The notes under the pieces were generated by a model. The model saw only the letters and a program-made list of their open reading frames with translations, was not told the origin of the DNA and did no database searches. 16,642 nt of DNA. Source: Bog-159 sp049520215. GTDB lineage: Bacteria > Acidobacteriota > Terriglobia > Bryobacterales > Bryobacteraceae. The stretch spans positions 1 through 16,642 of the forward strand of contig JBEKPZ010000173.1 of NCBI GenBank assembly GCA_049520215.1, given 5' to 3'. The position numbers and the translations under genes were made by a program. Below, one piece after another: positions 12,050 to 16,642 of the stretch (its first letter is position 1; each line of letters begins with the position of its first letter).

Positions 12050-13804
12050 GTGTTAGGGCGGAACTCCAAGAAGAAGAGGACGAAGGGAATCGGGCCAAAC
12101 GAGGCGCTGTCTGAACGCACGAGAGCGCCAGCCGAGATCGAACCGCCGTCCCCGCGCCGGGTTTTTGCCGCGGCAGGCATAACCGAAATCGGCATCTTTC
12201 TGCTCTTTCTGGCTTTGGCCGTCCTCCTGCAGAAGGCTGGTGGAGCTTTTTCCAGCGAAATGGGGCACTACCCCGATGAGGCCGCCCACTACATTACCGG
12301 TTTGATGGTGCGGGACTACGCCGCCTCGGGATTCCCCGGAAACCCCATCACGTTCGCCGAGCGATTCTATGCCCGATTCCCCAAAGTCGCCTTTGGCGTT
12401 TGGCCGCCGCTGTTCCACGGGATTCTGGGTGTCTGGCTGTTGCCGACACCGGACGGCCGCACCAGCGCCTTGCTCCTGATGGCTTTTATTATGGCCGCTA
12501 CGGGCTACCTCCTCTACCGTTGCGTCCGGAAAGCCGCCGGCCGGATCTGCGGTGTGTCGATCGGTGTTCTGCTGGTCCTGCTACCCATCTCCCAAGTGGT
12601 AACCAGTTCGGTCATGGCGGATAGCCTGGTCATGCTGACCGAGTTGGCTACTGCCGCTCTCCTGGCCAGATGGCTGAGAACCGGTTCCAACCGCGACGCT
12701 CATTGGGTGGGTGTGGCTGCCGGGTTGGCCTGTATGACTAAGGGCAATGGGATGGCGGTGATTCTCGCCGTCCCTCTGGCCATGGCCTTGACCCGCAGGT
12801 TTAATCTGCTACGCAAGTCCGGGATTTATGTGGCTGGACTGATCGCCGCGGCGCTCGCCTGCGGCTGGGAACTGCATGCCCTGGTCCTGAATCGCAAAAT
12901 ATCTACGTTCAACGGCTTCAGTTTGGCCGGGGTTCGCGCTGCGTTTGAGTTTTCCTTCAAGTTCGTCTACAACTCCATCGGATGGGCGCTGTGTGCGCTC
13001 ATCCTCCTGGGACTTACGGTTGCCGCCAGTTCCATCAAACGGCGCGTTGGTGAGTGGCGTCTGTGGGCTTCCATGGTCGCGGTTGGACTCTCCGTGTTTG
13101 TCTTTCACATCTTGCTCCCCCATTCGATGGACGGGCGATACCTGCTCGCCGGCATCGCTCCGTTGATGGTGTTTCTGGTTCCAGGCGCACGGACCATCGC
13201 GGACACCCCACCGTTAGCCAGGATCGTTCCTCGCTGGAGAGTTCCCCTGGTGCTATCGTGCGCGTCGGCGATCTTCTTCGGCTTCTCTTTTCAGGTTCCT
13301 AAGATGCCGCGCTTCGGCTTTCGGGAAGCAGCCGCATGGCTGGAAAAGCATCCGCTGGCCGGCGGACGGTACCTGGTCGTCTCCGACGGTAGCGGGGAGG
13401 GTGGGTTTATAGCCGAAGTCGCCAGCCGCAGTGACAGGAGGCTTCCCGCTCCCTTAGTGATGCGGTCCAGCAAGCTGCTGTTTGTCAGCGATTGGAATTT
13501 ATCCGGCTACCGGCTGGTTTATGACGGCCCGGAGAAGGCCCTCACCGCCATCGAGCAGATGGGTATCTCATACATTGTCATGGACGGCACCCAAGACCTC
13601 AGCCCGCTGCCCCACTGGGACCAGGTTCGCCAGATGCTGCATCAATACTCCGGCCGCCTGCACCTGGTCCAGCGGTTTCCCGCCGGCGAGAACGGCCGCG
13701 TACGGTCGCTGGACGTATATCAGGTTCTGCATTTCGCGAATCCGCCCTCCAAGAAGTTCGAATTTCAGATGATCTACACGCGCGGTGGCAGCATTTCTGA
13801 ATAA
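12050..13804 (+). CDS. Second GT39/ArnT-like membrane glycosyltransferase
   Basis: I place the start at GTG 12050, seven bases after GGTGAG (12037-12042), which overlaps the previous stop. The frame is open further upstream, but that part lies inside the methyltransferase gene. The 584-residue product has a basic cytoplasmic start (GRNSKKKRTKG), then a first membrane helix (IGIFLLFLALAVLLQ). Next is a loop with HYPDEAAHY carrying the Asp76-Glu77 pair expected of GT-C enzymes. Roughly ten hydrophobic segments follow, ending near the middle third. The last 180 residues form a soluble domain with a nucleotidyl-like or Rossmann-like look (YLVVSDGSGEGG, ISYIVMDGTQDL). Sugar donor and acceptor are unknown. 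It is the last gene of the plus-strand operon. Confidence 0.75.
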   Translation: MLGRNSKKKRTKGIGPNEALSERTRAPAEIEPPSPRRVFAAAGITEIGIFLLFLALAVLLQKAGGAFSSEMGHYPDEAAHYITGLMVRDYAASGFPGNPITFAERFYARFPKVAFGVWPPLFHGILGVWLLPTPDGRTSALLLMAFIMAATGYLLYRCVRKAAGRICGVSIGVLLVLLPISQVVTSSVMADSLVMLTELATAALLARWLRTGSNRDAHWVGVAAGLACMTKGNGMAVILAVPLAMALTRRFNLLRKSGIYVAGLIAAALACGWELHALVLNRKISTFNGFSLAGVRAAFEFSFKFVYNSIGWALCALILLGLTVAASSIKRRVGEWRLWASMVAVGLSVFVFHILLPHSMDGRYLLAGIAPLMVFLVPGARTIADTPPLARIVPRWRVPLVLSCASAIFFGFSFQVPKMPRFGFREAAAWLEKHPLAGGRYLVVSDGSGEGGFIAEVASRSDRRLPAPLVMRSSKLLFVSDWNLSGYRLVYDGPEKALTAIEQMGISYIVMDGTQDLSPLPHWDQVRQMLHQYSGRLHLVQRFPAGENGRVRSLDVYQVLHFANPPSKKFEFQMIYTRGGSISE

Positions 13805-14007
13805 CCGGGCTGGGATACCGCGAATTTCTGGTGCAGCGTCCAAGAAATAACTGTACAGCAGATTCGCTGTGGGGCAGGCCATCGTTTTTCGTGGCCGGCC
13901 GAGTTCGAGCACGGTGCGCAGACGACAAACAACGATTCGCCTGCGCCACGCCTGGCACCGGAACTGTACGTTAATTCGCGGACACTACACCAGCACACAC
14001 AACCGTT
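13805..14007. other. Convergent intergenic spacer
   Basis: This 203-bp spacer separates two genes that face each other. No coding region is convincing. A weak hairpin (ACAGC 13855-13859 with GCTGT 13866-13870) and the palindrome GGCCGGCC (13893-13900) are present. Neither is followed by a T-tract on either strand, so I see no standard intrinsic terminator. Confidence 0.5.
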
Positions 14008-15468
14008 TTAAATCCGCGGACGGGCCCATGACTCGGGGCGCTGTAATGCTCCTCTGCCGCCGAGCCCTCCTGGCCGGAACTGTGCCATGGCCTTAGCTTC
14101 CGCTGGTGTGCCATCGGGTTGCTGCGATCCAGCCTGCATTTGGGACGAGAGTTGCGCCTTGATGGCCCGTTCCACGGCCACGCATAAACCCGCCAGCATC
14201 GGAAAGTAATACGCGTAGGCAAGACCGGCGAACAGGGCGGTCCCGGTGAACGCGATGAGCGCCAGCCGAAGGGCGAACGCCATGTGCGATAGAGAAGACA
14301 ATGCGGGATCCTGACGGGCCCGCTTCTCGGCCGAGCTTACGATTTTGAAACAGAACAGCAGCGCCAGGCAATACAAAAACAATCCGGGCAAACCGTCTTC
14401 GCAGGACAGTTGCGTGAATGTATTATGCGTATCGTGCCACGCGTTATAGTCGGACCTCCCAGTGGTCACCTCGGTATAGTTTGCGTTAGCGACCGAGAAC
14501 ATCCCCGGGCCGACGCCCAGCAAGGGATGCCGCAGGGTCAACCTCAAACTGGAAAGCAGCAACTCTTTCCGTAAGTCCGCGGATTCTATGGCGGATTTCT
14601 CCGAACCCGATAACTGCACCGAGGCGGAAGTTCTAAAGATGGTCTTAAACCGATCCAAAGCGCTCCGCGACGACCATGCGATGGCAACTACCAAAAGGAT
14701 CAGCGCGACAATACCCACTACCACTTTCTGACTGGCCGGCAGCGGCCAAAAATACAGGAGAAACATAAGGGCCAGGGTCACCAGACCGCCACGCGAGCCG
14801 GTCGCCGCTATAGTCACGGGGGTGCAAAGAAGCATCAACAGACAAGCGAACTTCAAGGGCGACAGTCCAGGCTTGGTGCGCAGCACGAAGAGACAAAACG
14901 GCAGGCCCATGAGCAGTATCAAGGCCAGATAGTTGGCGTTCCCCAGAGTGCCTGCCAGCAGGGCCACGCGGCCCCCCTGTACACGGCCCGACACAAAGGT
15001 GAAGATCTCGATGAAAACGGTGGCCGCCGCCAGCGTGTACATGATCCTGCGGCACTGCTCAAATCCATGCACCGCGGATGCGATGACCACAAAGGAGAAA
15101 AGCGATATCACCCAGGAATCCCGGAGCATTCTGGCGCTGCCGCCACGCCATATGCTGAATGGGACACAGGCACACATCCAAAGGGTAAAGGCTATCAGGC
15201 AGATGCCGACCTTAGAAAACACGGCACGTAAATCCGCGCCGAACGGAATCGCCAGAAGTACGAGCACCATGATGATCCGCACCGAGCGCAACGCGGACCC
15301 CGTAACGATGTCCATGATCTCCGGAAACCGGCCATACACCACAAATACAAAGACCGCAGCGAGATAGAACGCCGGGCGGAGCGCGACCGCCGGACCGGCC
15401 GGCCACGAAGGATTGGCCCCGTTCGCAGAGTTAGTGCCGCGCAGCGGTTGTGGGTGGTGCGGACTCAC
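14008..15468 (-). CDS. O-antigen ligase / polymerase family membrane protein (Wzy_C, WaaL-like)
   Basis: The 486-residue protein has about ten to twelve membrane segments. It carries the Wzy_C family landmarks in order: GTLGNANYLA (173-182), ATGSRGG with Arg226 (222-228), HPLLGVGPGMF (314-324) and AWHDTHNTFTQLSCEDGLPG (343-362) with His348. The large loop from about 267 to 355 is the expected periplasmic region, where the conserved Arg and His act. Family members either ligate a polyprenyl-linked glycan to lipid A core or another acceptor, or polymerise repeat units. Sequence alone does not separate these. The start is GTG, with a weak upstream signal. The tail after residue 435 is hydrophilic and Gln/Pro/Arg-rich. 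It converges on the glycosyltransferase operon and diverges from the FkbH-like gene. Confidence 0.87.
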   Translation of the reverse strand: MSPHHPQPLRGTNSANGANPSWPAGPAVALRPAFYLAAVFVFVVYGRFPEIMDIVTGSALRSVRIIMVLVLLAIPFGADLRAVFSKVGICLIAFTLWMCACVPFSIWRGGSARMLRDSWVISLFSFVVIASAVHGFEQCRRIMYTLAAATVFIEIFTFVSGRVQGGRVALLAGTLGNANYLALILLMGLPFCLFVLRTKPGLSPLKFACLLMLLCTPVTIAATGSRGGLVTLALMFLLYFWPLPASQKVVVGIVALILLVVAIAWSSRSALDRFKTIFRTSASVQLSGSEKSAIESADLRKELLLSSLRLTLRHPLLGVGPGMFSVANANYTEVTTGRSDYNAWHDTHNTFTQLSCEDGLPGLFLYCLALLFCFKIVSSAEKRARQDPALSSLSHMAFALRLALIAFTGTALFAGLAYAYYFPMLAGLCVAVERAIKAQLSSQMQAGSQQPDGTPAEAKAMAQFRPGGLGGRGALQRPESWARPRI

Positions 15469-15501
15469 GATTCAGTGTAGCATCCAGCGACGGCCATTCT
15501 A

Positions 15502-15507
15502 TATACT
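15502..15507 (+). promoter_or_regulatory. Possible -10 box for the FkbH-like gene
   Basis: TATACT lies 26 bp upstream of the ATG at 15534, in the AT-rich centre of the 65-bp divergent spacer. No clear -35 hexamer was found at the usual distance. The call is weak. Confidence 0.25.
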
Positions 15508-15533
15508 GAACCTAACAGTCCATACCAGAGCCG

Positions 15534-16001
15534 ATGAATCAAGTCTCCCTCGAACTCGGTCTGCTCCAGTTAGGAGAGCCGCCCTACTCCGCCGCCCGGA
15601 TTTCAGAGTTATGGCAGTTGGCCAGCTCGCGCGAGACACCCTGCTCGGCGGCGGACTTGACATGCTTGGACCACATGGCCGGGGCCATAGCGTCCGACCA
15701 TACCGACGTGGCGCTCGATTTGGCCGCCAGGCTGGTATCGGCGCGTGGCGACTGCGGCTGCTGGTTACGCGCCGCGCTGCTGGGGGCGTGTGGCCATTTT
15801 GAGGAAGCGGCCGAAGTATGCTCGCTTCCGCGCGCAACCTGGTTGCTGCGGGGCACCCGGACCAAGCTTGGTATCCGCTGGCCGAAGCTTGCAAATCGAG
15901 CGCATCGCCGCGCATCCTGCGCAATACCGCCCGTTTGCTGGCGCAAGCTCGCAAGAAGGCGCCCGCGCCGTTTCGCCGGCGCTGCCGGATCGCTCTGCTG
16001 A
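15534..16001 (+). CDS. N-terminal helical segment of the FkbH-like protein, in a different frame from its body
   Basis: From ATG 15534 the frame is convincing for about 95 codons. It is Leu/Ala-rich and helical, with a TPR-like ending (CWLRAALLGACGHFEEAAEV). After roughly 15835 the same frame turns Arg/Trp-rich and non-protein-like until TGA at 15999-16001. From about 15803 the -1 frame instead gives sensible protein (LASARNLVAAGHPDQAWYPL) that continues into the FkbH domain. I therefore infer a single-base indel between about 15803 and 15838. A run of CGCGCGC at 15830-15836 is a likely place. If so, this ORF's C-terminal third is an artefact of the shift. The alternative is a separate small gene overlapping the next by 184 bp, which I think less likely. 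Confidence 0.5.
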   Translation: MNQVSLELGLLQLGEPPYSAARISELWQLASSRETPCSAADLTCLDHMAGAIASDHTDVALDLAARLVSARGDCGCWLRAALLGACGHFEEAAEVCSLPRATWLLRGTRTKLGIRWPKLANRAHRRASCAIPPVCWRKLARRRPRRFAGAAGSLC

Positions 16002-16642
16002 GCAGCACCACGATTGATTTCCTTGCTCCCATCCTACAGGCGCAGTGCTTCGGCGCCGGGATCGACGCGGAGATTTACATGGTCGTAATCGCCACGGATT
16101 GGCGTTCGCTCGGCCTGCGCGATGAGGAAGACTCACCCGGCAGTATTATTGGCGAGCACATGGTCCGGCTCGAATCGCTGTGGCGGGAAGCCCGACAGCG
16201 TCTGGGCGCCACCGTCATTCAATTCAACTATGAGGCGCCTCCGTTCGAGGCTTTGGGCCATCTGAGTGCGGCTCTGCCGGGAGGACGCGGCCGCCTGCTG
16301 CGCGCCATCAACCTGGCGCTTTGGGAAGCGGCCGGGCGGAACCAGGGCGTGGCGATTCTGGATGTGGACCAAGCCGCGGCGCGCTTCGGCAAGGACCGCT
16401 GGAACGATCCCGTGCTGTGGTATACCGCCAAGCAGTACCCGTCGGCGGAAGCCATGCCGGCCCTGGGCCACCAGCTCACCGCCCTGCTTCGTGCGATTCT
16501 GGGGCTCACCTCCAAGTGCCTGGCGCTGGATCTGGACGGCGTGCTTTGGGGCGGAGTAATTGGCGAGGACGGCCTCGCGGGCATCCAACTGGGCGGCGGC
16601 CCGTTCGGCGAGGCGTTCGTGGCCTTTCAGCGCTACCTGCAA
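15818..16642 (+). CDS. FkbH-like HAD-IIIC family protein, cut by the right edge and probably frameshifted
   Basis: The frame is open from 15803 to the window end; the first ATG is 15818. The N-terminal part has NTARLLAQARKKAP and then RIALLSSTTIDFLAPILQAQ, as in FkbH proteins. The SGNH-like middle ends in KQYPSAEAMPALGHQLTALL. The HAD domain opens with CLALDLDGVLWGGVIGEDGL. This supplies the nucleophile Asp238 and Asp240, followed by the usual GGVIGEDG. FkbH is known for loading and dephosphorylating a glyceryl unit on an ACP for methoxymalonyl-ACP; many relatives of unknown role sit in polysaccharide and lipid clusters. Oddly, EIYM (ends 16081) runs straight into VVIATDWRSLGL. Family members usually have about 25 residues here containing an F.QYRQE.L-like segment, so an in-frame deletion is likely. 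The gene may be a pseudogene. Confidence 0.8.
   Translation, partial: MLASARNLVAAGHPDQAWYPLAEACKSSASPRILRNTARLLAQARKKAPAPFRRRCRIALLSSTTIDFLAPILQAQCFGAGIDAEIYMVVIATDWRSLGLRDEEDSPGSIIGEHMVRLESLWREARQRLGATVIQFNYEAPPFEALGHLSAALPGGRGRLLRAINLALWEAAGRNQGVAILDVDQAAARFGKDRWNDPVLWYTAKQYPSAEAMPALGHQLTALLRAILGLTSKCLALDLDGVLWGGVIGEDGLAGIQLGGGPFGEAFVAFQRYLQ

Noticed and set aside
15797..15802. Programmed -1 frameshift at the TTTT run
   Set aside because: Slipping back one base there puts TGA (15800-15802) in the A site, so it cannot join the two FkbH parts.
16133..16642. Minus-strand open frame reaching the right edge
   Set aside because: The plus strand here encodes the clear FkbH and HAD motifs, so the minus frame is a shadow.

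Overview
The window is GC-rich and gene-dense. It looks like accessory chromosome from an acidobacterium, most likely a Solibacter/Bryobacter-type member of Acidobacteriota. This placement is an inference. It rests on the dispersed palindromes with a TTCA loop, the EPRPxGSG-encoding repeat, the hypothetical protein with an STGPxTPxGKAA N-terminus, and a solitary PfaA-like polyketide synthase. No rRNA, tRNA, CRISPR array or transposase gene was seen.

Region 1 (1-1614) carries two toxin-type modules. The first is the C-terminal part of a Fic-domain AMP-transferase-like protein with a winged-helix tail, cut by the left edge. The second is a complete Xre/ParS antitoxin plus RES toxin pair. Its two genes overlap by one base, and a good sigma70-type promoter sits almost on top of the antitoxin start.

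Region 2 (1615-2810) holds repeat-rich spacers around one small protein of unknown function. It has two adjacent perfect hairpins and an eight-unit CCAGCCC heptad array whose minus strand is a G-quadruplex motif.

Region 3 (2811-9634) is one 2238-residue type I polyketide/secondary-lipid synthase. Its order is a shortened nitronate-monooxygenase-like N-terminus, KS, AT, four tandem ACPs with the LGIDSIKRVEIL signature, a structural pseudo-KR half and an active KR. Its linkers contain in-frame copies of dispersed palindromic repeats, one family of which resembles the intergenic hairpins. A 36-codon ORF overlaps the synthase stop (ATGA) and may be the stub of a lost operon partner.

Region 4 (9664-16642) looks like a glycan or glycolipid assembly locus. 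It has a GT39-like membrane glycosyltransferase, a TylF/MycF-type methyltransferase and a second GT39-like glycosyltransferase in one closely packed operon. A convergent O-antigen ligase/polymerase (Wzy_C family) follows. Divergent from that is an FkbH-like HAD-IIIC protein that appears broken: its N-terminal helical part lies in another frame, and a conserved stretch before the first HAD motif seems to be missing. The gene runs off the right edge.

A plausible joint picture is that the synthase makes a polyketide or fatty acyl chain and the downstream genes build and decorate a surface glycan or glycolipid. Linking the two halves is inference only. The PfaB, PfaC and PfaD partners usual for PUFA synthases are absent from the window.
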